From: Branchiostoma floridae
Taxonomy: Eukaryota > Chordata > Leptocardii > Amphioxiformes > Branchiostomatidae
Direction: 5' to 3'
Length of the DNA: 64,000 bases
Assembly: GCF_000003815.2 (NCBI RefSeq)
Contig: NC_049996.1
Location: 18,074,018 to 18,138,017 of the forward strand
Shown: positions 24,347 through 37,300 of the stretch, one piece after another
Layout: each line of letters starts with the position of its first letter
How positions within the stretch are numbered: the stretch's first letter is position 1
The notes under the pieces: model-generated
Seen by the model: only the letters and a program-made list of their open reading frames with translations
Databases searched by the model: none
What the model was told of the DNA's origin: nothing
Position numbers and translations under genes: made by a program

Positions 24347-24990
24347 CTCATCACATCCCTCCCTCATTCCTTCCCTTTTTCATCACATCACATCCATCCC
24401 TCCCTACCATCATATCTCTCACATTCCCTCAATTCCCCTGCTCTTGTCTCCCTCACAATTCCTACCCAAGACACTCCTTCCCCACTCATCCCATTTATAC
24501 TAACAACATGTTTAGTTGTTGGCGTGTTTTCAATGTCACTGTCAATAAAAGTTGATTGCAGTGCTACTTTATTGGAATAAAACAAATGCTACAGAAGATC
24601 AGTTGTGCTGACCAGTTTTCTTGCTAATTTTATTACAGAAGAAATATACATATAAATTTGTACCAAAATACTTAGAAAATTTTTCACAAAAATACTTAAT
24701 AATTTTATTATAATAGCTAAATACTCTATACAAAATGCCTGCCAACAGCCATCAACTGAGCCGCCCCTCGCTCAACAAACGCCAGGTCCACCCACCACCC
24801 AAACCTAAGTTGCACAATCCTGCCCACAACATAAGACAAATATCACCTCAAAAACATTTATTTCATAATCCAACATCATAAAAACAATACATTCCTCTAC
24901 AACCTCACTTCTCATGCTATATTTTCTAATTAAATTCTACTGATTGTCCTCGCAAAAAACCAGCTTACTTCATTCTTAATAGCAATACGT
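24347..24990. repeat. Left arm of a 644-bp long inverted repeat
   Basis: The reverse complement reappears at 28611-29254 with equal length and only a couple of transitions seen (for example AAGCTGG against AAACTGG). The outer end lies in ATCACATCC-type simple repeats. This strand holds AATAAA at about 24575. Confidence 0.9.
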
Positions 24991-25725
24991 AACATTTACA
25001 TATAGTAAAAACATTCAGCACAAACTAACTGACTACAACTAGATTTCATACACTTTCCAAGTAACATCAATATTGAATCTTCCATTGACTAACTTAACTG
25101 CATTTTACACACATTTCCAAGCTGAAACATTACTATATCTATGCAAGAGACTGACCGTAGGTTTTGCTCTACAAAGTAAAGGACGACCGATTAGCCATAC
25201 CCACAACAATCAACACACTTCTTCCCAACTAAAAATGAAATTTACAGACAGTGTCACCAATTTGCACAAATCCTCTGATGACAAACATTACAATACATTG
25301 TATACATCTGCTCAATCTTCCTTTACAGTTCTACCTTCAATCTTAAAATGGTATCTGCTTACTTTCAGCACAAACATATAAGAAGAGGGTGACCATATTT
25401 TACTGTACATCAAACTTGTTATCATTTACATTTTCTATGACGAACAACAGAGGATACTGTAAACGGTCAAAACTCTTCTATTATTTTGCAATTTATTGAC
25501 GTACAATTATGCTATGATCACCCCATCTCCATTCTACATGAACCTGAATGGAAGCTTTCCATCTATCAATTAGTTTCAGTTCAGAAACTACATCAAATAC
25601 AGCACTTACTAGATTTCTCCCATTGCTTTAATACACCACCAACATTCTGAGCTTTAGATGCAATGGATATAGCAACACACAAATTAAGGAATTCACAACA
25701 ACAATCTCAAATGTCATCTAAACAT
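24991..25725. other. Spacer of the long inverted repeat, AT-rich
   Basis: Nothing recognised. It may be the 3' UTR of a minus-strand gene whose last exon is at 25728-25877. Confidence 0.35.
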
Positions 25726-25727
25726 GG

Positions 25728-25877
25728 TCAACTCAACTGTGAAACATCTCTTCTCCGTCCGCTATTATCAGGCTGCCGAGACGTGCACGTGAGAGCCCGG
25801 CTTCCGATCGCAGCCATCGATCCGACAGCCTCATTCATCACTGCTAACATCCCCTGCACTGACCCCAGTGTATCTGA
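25728..25877 (-). CDS. Candidate terminal exon of an unidentified minus-strand gene
   Basis: On the minus strand a strong acceptor (pyrimidine-rich TTTCTTCTTTCGTTCCAG) precedes an open frame that reads SDTLGSVQGMLAVMNEAVGS, continues with MAAIGSRALTC, and ends DVSQLS with a stop at 25728. It is more GC-rich than the surrounding AT-rich DNA. No upstream exon was found between 25,900 and 28,600. I do not recognise the protein. It may be an isolated exon left behind by rearrangement. Confidence 0.3.
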   Translation of the reverse strand, partial: SDTLGSVQGMLAVMNEAVGSMAAIGSRALTCTSRQPDNSGRRRDVSQLS

Positions 25878-26219
25878 CTGGAACGAAAGAAGAAAAAGTG
25901 TCAAACCTACTGGCTTCATGGAAAATCTATATTATATGTTGTTACTTCAAACTGGTCGACACAAAGCCACACATTTAATAACTTTGCAACAGAATGGCAT
26001 CAGAAAGCAATGTTTGAATTACAAACTATTCTGTTAAATGGTAAGAACATTATGCCATGTCCATTTGAATATATGGATGACATACACGCATCAATTTTCA
26101 ACAGTTCACATTGCCATAAATTTTTAAAAAAATATCCACTATGTAAATGGCCTAACTTTCAAATGTTCACTTTAAACCTTGAGGATTTACACGTACACTT
26201 AATTACATTTTGTTATTAA

Positions 26220-27159
26220 CCCTCATCCGACCGTTATATTTTTACGACGAATCTGACCGTATGGGGTCATTTTTGACCCCATTTTGTTTTGCTCATAGAC
26301 ATATTTCTGCTGGGTTATTTTTTCATTTCTATGTACTTACTGTTTCACTAATCTATGAAAAATATTTTGACAAGTTTTGGTGTCAGTAGTTATTACTCAT
26401 TATCATAATTTATGCAGAAAATGAGGAGAAACCACATTTGCTCTAAAAATCTACCATACTCAACTTACTTAAACAATGTTTTGTCTTATCTATTTCTAAA
26501 CAATAATTGTGATGATGCAATAATACTGATAGCATAATAATGTTATTTAAAAAGAAAAAATACAATATTTGTGAAAAGTAACGAATTTATCACTTAATTA
26601 TGCACCATATTCCGCCATCTAAACACATACATACAATAACTCTTGTCTATTTTCCCACAAGGATCTTTCTTGTAGGTTCCTTCTGCACATTCTGTCCATA
26701 TATTGTTTTTTAATTAATTAGAAACATTTTCACTTTCATTAGCATAGGTAATTAGTGTGTATTATCATAATTTATGCATAATGTCAAAAAACTGTTTTAC
26801 ACCAAAATACTAAATTTCTTTCAAAATATTCGGTGTTTACTCATCTAAGCAATTATAACTTGTTGCTGTAATAGCAATGATGAGGAATGCCTTTTATTTT
26901 ATTAAAATTTTTTGATATATATGTAATTAAAGATTCACAATTGGCTGGGGTCATTTTTGACCCCACCGAACAAGACACAAACTTTCAAGTATAGCTCATA
27001 CAATAATGGGCAAAACTGGGGAAAAATTGGTAGATGTTGTAAGACATGTATACAAACAAATTCATAGAAGGAATTTTTTCTCTGATGAAAAATGTTGCTA
27101 TGGCAGATTAAAATATACACCTGGGGTCAAAAATGACCCTATACGGTCGGATGAAACGG
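26220..27159. mobile_element. piggyBac-like MITE, 940 bp
   Basis: It is flanked by TTAA at 26216-26219 and 27160-27163. The left end CCCTCATCCGACCG and the inverted right end CCGTTTCATCCGACCG form the TIR. The subterminal palindrome GGGGTCATTTTTGACCCC occurs at 26263-26280 and 26947-26964, and imperfectly at 27123-27140. TTAA duplication with CCY-starting TIRs is the hallmark of the piggyBac superfamily. No transposase is encoded; the short internal ORFs are AT-rich chance frames. Confidence 0.75.
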
Positions 27160-27740
27160 TTAAACCAGGGATTTTTTTTGTACTCCCTTTCTCTGGAGAT
27201 CAGATCCTCTGGCAAGCATTAAATTCTGACGTATCACATGCATGTGGCCACAGTCTAATCAACTGTGACCTGTCTGATAGTAATTTTAGTCCCTAAGAAG
27301 CCATGCTTTGATTCATTTTAACTTGGAAGTATCAAAAACTCCACACCCTGGTAGGAAGAACCCTATTTCCCCCATTTGCTGGTGCTGCTCAATTGCAGTC
27401 CTCCCTGTTGCAATTTGCAATTTTTTTGCTCTGACAAAAAAAACTTGATAACATATCGTATACTTATGATGTACAAAGAAATGAATACAGGCACGGCAAA
27501 GTTAAAACTTAATGAAAAGCTAATAGATTTACCAAGAAACCACAATCAGATTGGGGAGCACAAACATTCTAATTTTTATAATACGATATTGTTCACGTTT
27601 GCTGACATCATCAGCCATTCTGAGTGTGCATTACCTAAAGGTGGAACAAAAACAATTTGCCAATAGACCAGCAAAAACAGTGCTTTCCTTTGGAAACATA
27701 TTATTGTAGACTGCCAAAGTGAATTTCAAACAATAACGAA

Positions 27741-28610
27741 CTAGAGTTCCACGAAGACATACCTTAGAATGATGTCTGTAGACAAAAATGTGTTACTCAT
27801 TACATTTTATTTCATATGCCTGGAGTTCGTTTATAAATTCTTGAAATTAATCATGCAAATTTGAATACCAAAAATCACGATGATCCTTTACTTCCGTTCG
27901 TGACTTATTCTCTTTCAAAGTCTGAGTGAAACTAAACTGGCTCCTGCAGTTCAAAAAAAAGATGCTAGGGGACCCAAACATACACCTCTTACTCTCTTTC
28001 TCACTTACATTATATAACAACTTTGAAAGTCCTATGGAATGCAGTGCATTTATGAACTTTTCTCAATAATTACGCAAATTACCTGTTAATTTATATAATT
28101 AGTATCTCATTATGTAAGTCTTCACTTAGGCTATATACATACATGTACCAAAAATCATGATCCGTCAATACATCCATATTTTCTAATTAATCATGCAAAT
28201 GAGGTCTTTTATTTGCATAATTCATATCTATCAACATTTCTCTCTTTCTAAGCTACATATGTGACAAGTTTGCAAGTTCTATGAAAATCATGGAATGGGG
28301 TGAATTTATGAAATTTCCTCATTAATTATGCAATTAGCTGTTGATTTGCATAATCAGTATCTCATTATGTAGGTCTTCACTTAGGCTATCCACATACAAA
28401 AAATCATGAGGATCCGTCAACATATTCATATTTTCTCATTAATTAAGCAAATGAGGTCCTCATTTGCATAATTGATATTTATCGACATTTCTCTCGTTCC
28501 CAGCTACATATGAGACAAGTTTGAAAGTCCTATCATAGAATGCAATGGATTTATAAACTTTCCTCAGTAATTATGCAAATTAGCTGTTGATTTGCATAAT
28601 TAGTATTGTC
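27741..28610. mobile_element. Partial copy of the octamer-rich repeat element
   Basis: It starts CTAGAGTTCCACGAAGACAT, like the element at 44428. It contains the same tandem text (TTATGCAAATTAG, ATTTGCATAATTAG, TCTTCACTTAGGCTA). It is cut off exactly where the right arm of the inverted repeat begins, so the arm sequence replaced or truncated it. Confidence 0.7.
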
Positions 28611-29254
28611 ACGTATTGCTATTAAGAATGAAGTAAACTGGTTTTTTGTGAGGACAATCAGTAGAATTTAATTAGAAAATATAGCATGAGAAGTGAGGTT
28701 GTAGAGGAATGTATTGTTTTTATGATGTTGGATTATGAAATAAATGTTTTTGAGGTGATATTTGTCTTATGTTGTGGGCAGGATTGTGCAACTTAGGTTT
28801 GGGTGGTGGGTGGACCTGGCGTTTGTTGAGCGAGGGGCGGCTCAGTTGATGGCTGTTGGCAGGCATTTTGTATAGAGTATTTAGCTATTATAATAAAATT
28901 ATTAAGTATTTTTGTGAAAAATTTTCTAAGTATTTTGGTACAAATTTATATGTATATTTCTTCTGTAATAAAATTAGCAAGAAAACTGGTCAGCACAACT
29001 GATCTTCTGTAGCATTTGTTTTATTCCAATAAAGTAGCACTGCAATCAACTTTTATTGACAGTGACATTGAAAACACGCCAACAACTAAACATGTTGTTA
29101 GTATAAATGGGATGAGTGGGGAAGGAGTGTCTTGGGTAGGAATTGTGAGGGAGACAAGAGCAGGGGAATTGAGGGAATGTGAGAGATATGATGGTAGGGA
29201 GGGATGGATGTGATGTGATGAAAAAGGGAAGGAATGAGGGAGGGATGTGATGAG
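28611..29254. repeat. Right arm of the 644-bp long inverted repeat
   Basis: Reverse complement of 24347-24990. Both arms contain a 65-codon ORF (29016-29213 here) that is identical in the two arms. It begins at the AATAAA-proximal region and is probably not a gene. Confidence 0.9.
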
Positions 29255-29470
29255 GATTAGGGATGTGATGGGAGAGGGAATTAGGATTAGAGGGGATGGA
29301 AGGAGTGAGGGAACATGTGATGGGAGAGGTATGGATGTGATGAGAGGGAATTAGGATTAGGGGGGATGGAAGGAGTGAGGGATGTGATGGGAGGGAATTA
29401 GGATTAGGGGGGATGGAAGGAGTGAGGGATGTGATGGGAGGTGAGATAGGGAAGCATGTTTTAAAGGAGG
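29255..29470. repeat. ~45-bp degenerate minisatellite
   Basis: The unit GGAATTAGGATTAGGGGGGA plus TGGAAGGAGTGAGGGATG recurs near 29278, 29346 and 29393. Related ATCACATCC words sit outside the left arm, so simple repeats border both arms. Confidence 0.75.
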
Positions 29471-31077
29471 GAGGCGATGTGATGTGATGAGAGACAGAAA
29501 GAAGGGAGGGAGGCAGATTTTAGTATAGATAAGGGGCAAAAGGAAGAGAATCAGGCCTGGTATCACAAACTACTGGACTAGACTACGTATGGAGGTTCTG
29601 TTCCTCGACTAGGACTACTGTAAACGTTATATATCTATGAACACTGGCGCTGTTAACATAAGTTGCTCAACCTGATCACAGTATCACATTTGTTCTTGTT
29701 ATCTTTATAAAAAAACAACAAAAAAACTGTAAAACAGCATCGTTTGGGGGTTGAAAGGCTCCAAAATGGAGAGAACTTACCTCCCCTTTTCTTAAACTTG
29801 GGTTCTACAATATGAATAGCACAATGGAATAACAAGGAGCTTTTTAAACAACAATGAAAGCTCCTTGATAACACTTAGTAAATAAAACAAATCATATACA
29901 CATTATACAAAAACATTACATAAATACACCTGTCAGATATATCCACAAAGCCCCTCTCCGTTAGCATAGTAGCATACTGAACAGCCAAACAAATAAACAA
30001 TAAATCATTCATAATGCCATAGGCAGTTCTTCATCTCACTGCAGCAGGAAATTTCCATAACGTAATACCTCAAGACGTAAGATGAATATTCTGAAAAGTT
30101 CCTGGTAATGACAAAATGATGTCATATACATGTATGACTGCAAAATACTTTCCTATTGGCCAGTAGGGTCCCACCCACACAGCGGCTGTACTAAGAAATC
30201 TTACAAACTCTGATTAGTCCACACCAATCTAATTTCCTGGTTCTCAGAATTTTAAAAAACACTGCTGATTGCAGAACAGCACAATCTGTATCTAATGGTA
30301 CATGTACACAGTTTAAGGGAGTCAATATGGTCAGATGCTAGTTTTCCTCTAGCTTTCTATTTCAATCATTGGCGTCTTGCTGAAACCAATAAATGAATAA
30401 ATAATGAATAATCATTCATCATGCCATTACATAAGCAGTTCTTCATCTGACTTATTAGTCTGCCAGTTTGGAGCGCCACACCTCACCCAGAGCCAACAGG
30501 AGAGAATTTGTTTCTTCTGACCAGAGATTTTGCCAGTAACAGTCTGTGAGACAGCTGGACACAGTTCAGTAAACCCGAAGCAGTCTTCACTTACAAGGCT
30601 TCACTTAACAGTAAGTGTAACATTAGTCACAAATTACATCTTCTAAGGAGTGAGAAATAACTTGACAAATGTGGGCAAAACGATGATGGTATATACTGTA
30701 AAGCAGTGGATTAGATACCAAACAGTACAATGCATTATTACGTGTATTCCTAATGATCTTATAATTTGGTGTAATCATTGATGATTTTATCCAGGTTACC
30801 CACTGCAGTCATCTTGGTCTAAGCTTAGACCAGTAAAGTTTGTTGTCAAGAAGACTTGGTTGCTTTTGCAAATAGTGCAGCTGAACAGTCCCACGTACTC
30901 ATTGTTTGGGAGCAGAAAATCTGTCATTCTATGCCTAGAAAAATATATTTTCATCAATTTCATGTGTTGTTCAGAGATTTTGGATAGGATGAGATATTTT
31001 CTGTCCCAGCAAGCAATTTTCCATCCCAGAGGGAGAGAGAGACAGGTTCTGAAGACAGCCCTGTTAGTTTCAGATTC

Positions 31078-31560
31078 TAATAATAATAACTTTATTGCAA
31101 GACCATGCTCAAAGGTTAATTGCAAACAAAGTAACACAGTGGTATACAGAATATCTAACAAAGAAGGAAAATGAAGAATACAAAGAAGTTAAAAACCAAA
31201 TAACATCTAGTGAAGTACTAGTAATTAACTTCAAAAAGAGGAAGAAACAGGGGGAGAGGAATTTTCACATGTCCAAAATTTTCATAGATAAACAGGTCAA
31301 TGCTGGACGACTTAAGCAAGAAGTTTATTTGAACAAAGTCTTCTTCATTTCACAGCCTTCTTTTAATTCTTCCGTAAACGTTGAAGGCGACAGATAGTCA
31401 CCAAGAAGATTTATTTCTTGTTGGTTGTCAAGGTGTGAAAAGCTTGGAAAAATAAACAATTCTTCCTATGAGTTTATCAAACATGTATGTACACACACAA
31501 CCACTCAATCTGATAATTAGTCTACTTCGCTCAGAGGGGGATCAGACCTGCTTCTCTCCC
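31078..31560 (-). mobile_element. LINE 3' end, shared by both blocks
   Basis: On the minus strand the sequence ends with GCAATAAAGTTATTATTATT, a polyadenylation signal with a TTA-type tail. The same insertion is at about 46702 in block B, so it predates the duplication. No coding part was identified with confidence. Confidence 0.4.
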
Positions 31561-32366
31561 ACCAGACTTCTTTCTTAGATTTTTAATCTTTATTCATAAT
31601 ATCAGTATTGCAGATAGAGTTACCTGAGCAGTAGTACCTCTGAATGCATTGATTTTACAGAATGGAATAAAATCACATTATATAATAACTAGACACAGTA
31701 GGTAAGACATGAACAGTAACGTTACATAAACAAAATAAAACAAATGATTTGTTATAAACTAGTAGTCTGATAGTATGAAGTAGGAAGGAGTTGTGCAGTC
31801 TTAATATCATTGTGCAGTGGTTTTAACATCTACCATGTGTGCATGTCTGAACTTACTATTTTGATGTTGCATTTATGAAGGTTAGACATCCAGGTAAACT
31901 ATATTTAAAGACAATTTAATCTCTACGACTGGATAAGGTTCGAAGACTACTTCATGTATCTTATGCAGAAAACCCATACTTTCAAGAACATCTTAAGTAA
32001 ATAATGCTGCCAGTTTCAATGACCGTACAATTTTTTCCAGTACAAATTGCCATCATTCTAGTAGCAAAATTAGTAGGAGAAAAGTATTACACTCAAGAAC
32101 AGCACAAGAGCAATTTATCTTGTCCTCTTTTTATGATTTTCATGTCTCATTTTTAAATTATGATTTTGATTGCACTTAATATGTACATAGCACTATGCTC
32201 AGTTCATTTAAGCTATCTGACATTCATGTCAATCATGACTACTTTTGGAGTTACTTACTTTGTAGATAAGACCAGTACACATTGCCCAAATCTTTAGTTA
32301 ATCCTATTACAACACTTGATGATGATTAGTATTCATTGGGTGACGGTCACGACGAGATGCTGCTCT

Positions 32367-32660
32367 TCAAACCCTGGTGATCTCTAAGGACTCCTGGTTC
32401 AGGCCCTCTGGATGTAGTGTTCTGAGTTGATGAATCCAGTAGGACTCCCGTTGCAGGCGGCGTTGTCTTGTGGTGTCTTCATGTCCTGTGTAGCGTAGTT
32501 TTTCGATTCCAAGAACTTCAAGGTCTGCAATGTTGTGATCTGGGAGGTTGAAGTGGGCTGATACCGGAGTGTCCTTCTTCGTGTTGATGGATGATCGATG
32601 GCCGTTCAGTCTATTGGCCAACGTTTGTTTGGTCTCGCCCAAACACTTGATGATGACAAT
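32367..32660 (-). mobile_element. Penelope-like element fragment (GIY-YIG endonuclease end)
   Basis: The minus-strand frame reads LGETKQTLANRLNGHRSSI, PVSAHFNLPDHN, and RRLQRESYWIHQLRTLHPEG then LN. This order (G-E-T, R..HR, HF, RE..WI..L.T..P.GLN) is the C-terminal GIY-YIG endonuclease of Penelope-like retroelements. The reverse transcriptase part is missing. Block B lacks this insertion (GATGATGATTAGTA continues directly into CTTAGAAGC near 48820), so it came after the duplication. Confidence 0.75.
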
Positions 32661-33373
32661 GACAATGACAATGACAATGATGTTTATTGCATGTTCATGC
32701 CCCAATGGGGCTAAATGCATTAAGTTTGATATAAAGTTAATGACAACAAATAAACAATGATATATCCTAATAATAACTATTTTCTACAAGCTTCGTCCCT
32801 CCTCTTAAAACAAGAGTAAACGAACTTACACAGTTCTTCCAATATGTCATAGTTAGTTGATGACATCAGATATTTAAACATGTCTACCTTTGTTATGTTT
32901 GTATATTTCTCTTTAACACGTTTAACATTAACAAGGCTATTACGCATATCATTGTACAGAGTACACTCTAGTACAAAGTGCATTTCATTTTCTATACATC
33001 TGACATTCTTATTACAAAACATGCATATTCTATCGTCAGGGGGAGTTCGGGTGTATCTGCCAGCTTCAATTTGCAGTGGGTGATCGCTGATCCTTAATTT
33101 AGTCATGGCTCGGCGATAACTAAAATTTGTTATCTCTAGGTACTTTTCTCTTTCATAAGTAAGCTTGAATTTTCTGTAGGTTCTTAACTTATTACCTTGG
33201 TTTTCCTTCATGCCAGGAGAATTCATTTCGGAGTAAAAATTTTGAACAAAGTTGTCTTTCAGTCTTTGGTTTACTTCGGACTGAGCGAAAGATGTGTTGC
33301 GATCACTGTTAATCAACGCAGACATTGACATTGACATGACATACATTGAAAAATACAATTTATCAATTATCAA
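32649..33373 (-). mobile_element. LINE 3' fragment with zinc-knuckle-like C-terminus
   Basis: The 198-residue frame ends with the motif block LRISDHPLQIEAGRY, then RICMFCNKNVRCIENEMHFV and LECTLYNDMR. This is the CxxC...HxxxxC-type end of many LINE ORF2 proteins. The 3' end shows an ATTGTCATTGTCATTGTCAT tail near 32650-32680. 5'-truncated. Confidence 0.7.
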
Positions 33374-33559
33374 TTTATCAATTTATCAATTTATCAATTG
33401 TATTGTTTACATGATGTAAACATTGACTCATATCAGTAATATGAGTCGTCGGCATAAATGCTTAATGCTTAGTACTTTTGCACATCTATCTGCAAGCATT
33501 CTTTAAAGCTATCCAGCGAAGATGCTTAGTACTTAGAAGCATTAAGATCATATTACAAG

Positions 33560-33566
33560 TATAAAA
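33560..33566 (+). promoter_or_regulatory. TATA box of receptor gene A
   Basis: TATAAAA within ACAAGTATAAAACATGAG. The same box and the ~70 bases after it (AATCAGAATTACACCATAGCC) are kept in block B at 48853. An untranslated first exon is expected just downstream, because the ATG exon is preceded by a splice acceptor. Confidence 0.55.
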
Positions 33567-33870
33567 CATGAGACAAGTTGCAAGTTGTAATCAGAATTAC
33601 ACCATAGCCAAATTTTCAGCACCAGGGACAGTACTCAGGTTACCACAGCTGTTGCTGTGCACTTGTCTGGTGTTTGGATCACAGCCAGCATGGAGCTTAA
33701 TAATTTGAATGGTTGTCAGCTGAGTGTCTCATTCTGTATCAGACCTCAGGCATTGTTCTCTTATAAAATCATTTATTCGGCTGTATAGTGAGAAATACAG
33801 CCAGGGCTGCCCTCCTAGCCGGAGGCTATTATCAAGGGGTAGCCCTGGTAAGGATACTGGTATAAGATAC

Positions 33871-34093
33871 TTCTGTATCTGTACTTCTGTATCTGTATCT
33901 ATATAGCCAGTATAACCGCCCTTCGGCATAACACACCAGCTTCGCAGGCACGCGGCGCGGCAGCAGCTGGTTATATTACACCGAACGACCCGTCACACCT
34001 AACTTTTGCACATCTATCTGCAAGCATTCTTTAAAGCTATCCAGCGAAGATGCCTTTACTGTGCTTGGTGATAACAAATTCCACTCTACGATA
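33871..34093 (-). mobile_element. LINE 3' stub (VEWN family), copy 1
   Basis: On the minus strand the sequence codes IVEWNLLSPSTVKASSLDSF then KECLQ, the WNxL...SFK end of a LINE ORF2, with a stop after GRSV. It is followed by CAGCTGCTGCCGCG text and a GATACA-type tail. Block B lacks it at this site. Confidence 0.75.
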
Positions 34094-34307
34094 GTTAACA
34101 GCATTAACGTTATGCTTACCAATATATGAGGTTTGTTTTTTGAACTAGGTTATACAGATAACGCAAGATATGGATAACTTTGACTACACAGGCAAGCTGT
34201 GCTTGTCAAATACAAGTAAATCTTAAATTTCTTGCTGAAAAATACAGGATTGCACCAAATCATTTTTTTTTTAATAAGATCTCATTCTGGCTTTTTCACC
34301 AGACACA

Positions 34308-37300
34308 ATGAGCCAGTCAAGCACAGGAGAAAACAATCCTACAAACCATAGGGAGCAAGAAGGACCAACAAGCCCATTACAAGATAATCCAGAACCTGAT
34401 GATGTGCATGTGCTGGATGCAGAAAACACTGCAGAGCCAACAAGGATGTCAGCCTGCCTTAAAGTCTCTCCAAATAACCAAGGACAAGAAATGTTTCAGG
34501 AAGAAAATCCAATTTATCTTACAAATCCAGAGGAGCTGACAAGCCCATTACAAAATGAAGAGGAGTCTGATGTCCTGTATACAGACAACACTGCATATCC
34601 GACAAGAATGTCAACATGTGGCAAAGGCTCTCCCAAAGTTCCAGGACACAACATTTCAGAGGAAGAGGCCATGTATGTAATTGGCAATGAGCCTGAAGAT
34701 ACAAGTCAGTCTGATATAATCACGAATGAGCATTTTTATGTAATTCCCCAAAATAATGATGTGCCCTCCCCATCTGCTGATGTATATTTTGTATCTGACA
34801 AGAACAATACTGACGACTCGGCCATGTACACTGCCTCTACCGACAACAAAGAACCAGATCCCAACAATCATGGACACGCTGAAAAAGGACCTAAAGTCGA
34901 GCAAGCAGGCAGTACAGTTGCCAAGAATTCCAACGCCAACAGAGATGCTAACAGATCTCAGCCCGACACTTCAGAAAAGGATGCTAAAGATGAAGCCTGC
35001 CGTGACGACCTCTCTGACGATGGCGACATGCAACCATATGCTGTTGCACACATGCGTGATCACAAAACATATCTTCGCAAAACAGCTTCAAGAGCACGGC
35101 AGACAGAGGGGTGTAGTGATGCTAACAAAACAGGCCGTGACCCTGATGCACAGGAGGCTCAGAATCCCCGCAGAAAAGGATTTCCAAATCCCATGTACAG
35201 AGCAAATGCTGGCCAGCAGGCCTCAGATGACGCCAAAGGATTTCCAAACCCGGTGTACAGAGCAAACGTTCCCCAACAGGCCTCGGAAGACACAGGAGTA
35301 CATGATATTCAGGATCCTTCACATAATGCAAATGAACTTAAAGCAAATCCCATGTACGTATCAAATGCTGGGCAGCAGGCTCCAGATGACACAAATGGTA
35401 AGATGACTGACACAAACTTGTATTTCAGGACAGTAAAGAGTAAGGTCCACCTTATTGTTCATACATTTTGTAGTTGGAACCCAGGGTTTTTGCCAAAACA
35501 GTTGAGCATAGGGGGCCCCTACGCTGTGATCTGTATCATGTATGCTGTGATTCGGGCCCCTTCACTGTGTTTTAACCAGTGGCTTTTCTGTTATTCTGCA
35601 ACAAAAGTGAGAAATGTTGGCTTTACTTTATTGAAGTTGGCCCAAAATGATGGAAATTATTCCTGAGGGTTATAGATATCAATGTTTTCAGGGGGAGGAT
35701 GCCCTCAGACTCCCCTACAATGTTCATGTATTAAAGCGCCACATAGCTAAATTGCAGTACTAAGATGCCCACTACGGTGTAAAAACACTGGAACCTTTCT
35801 TTTATTAATGTTGTCACCTGTACATGTACATGTTGTACCCGGTGCAATGGCCTAGTGGGTAGAGTGTTCGCCTTGCATTCGGTAGGTCGTGAGTTTGATC
35901 CCCGGCCGAGTCATACCAAAGACTCTAAAAATGGTACATGCTGCTTTCTCTGCTAAGCACTCAGCACTAATGAGGAAGAGTATGGAAGTTAAACACACAT
36001 CACTACCAGCGGACCAGCCCCCTGCTGTAGTGGCTACACATGTATGGCCCAAGGGCTTCGAAGTGGGGATGGGCGCCACCCTACGCGTCTGTAGATGCAT
36101 GGGCAAACTTTAACTTTTTTTTAAACCTGTACATGTAATAATCTTGTGAATGATGGTCTAAATTCCTCACTATGTTATCCTCACTAAAGTATTCTGTAGG
36201 AGGGCTATGAATTAAGACTGAACTGAACATAGCTAAATGTCATTTATTTCACATCCATAATGTCATTTACCAGCACATATGAATTTTCATGCAATGATCC
36301 TTTTTTAAGTTTGTTTTTACATTTATTACAAAACTCACTGGTTTAAATTTGATTATCAAACAAACACAGGCTATTGTTCATTCCGTCGATGTTGCTTGCT
36401 TGCTGCTTTGGCGGTTGCCCTGCTACTGGTTGTATCTACTGTGACAGCAATCATCAAACTAAGTGTTAAATTTCACAACACCCAAGGCTTTCAACCGGTA
36501 AGGTTCACATCTTTGGCCCAGTTAACTGTCAGCAAAATCAATGCTAATCAATGCACATTAACAGCCCATTGGAATTATGTACCAACCCATTCAAAATGTA
36601 CAATATACTGTAAATGCATTTAAGTTCGCGGGGATTTAATTTCGCGGTAGCAGGAAAAAGGACTTTTCGCAGTGGATTTAATTTCGCGGTAACACCATAG
36701 ACTGCAGTCTAATAGCATAATAGAAAAATATTCACGGTGGTTTTAATTTCGCGGTGAAGTGGTCACCGCGAAAACCGCAAACATTAATCTACCGCGAACA
36801 TTTCTGCATTTACAGTAATAGTTTTATATAATATTTATATATATATTATACATATATATATATCCAACAATACCAAAGGCAACCCCTCTATTGATTAATC
36901 TGTAACATCTAGCTTGTTCATAGCAGGGTGATCGCAATCTTCATATAAGTCCAAACTTCATGTAGTTATGACCCCTTCCTCCAGAATAAGGACTGTCACA
37001 CTAAATGTTATTGATATAAAGGAACAGCATTAATTAATACACCTAAAGCAAAAACAGCTGCTTTGAAAAAAAAAACTGTAGATGGGCCATGACTTTTGTA
37101 CACATATTAAGGAATTCTCTGAGATGCCTGTAGACACATTCCTGTACAATTCCTATAGTATACAATTATTGCACACAATACTATACAATATTAGGCTCGC
37201 CGCTAAGGCGTTGACAAAAACCAGCCAATACTTAATGTTAGTGTTAAAAGGCTTTTGTTTCTATCTTTTATGCAGAGCATCAGAAGTACCAACCTAACTA

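Noticed and set aside
24182..24580. Ser/Pro/His-rich ORFs
   Set aside because: They translate ATCACATCC-type simple repeats and part of the inverted-repeat arm.
35122..35331. Minus-strand ORFs inside receptor exon 1 (also 49769-50110)
   Set aside because: They are antisense shadows of the conserved coding exon, with no splice or promoter context.
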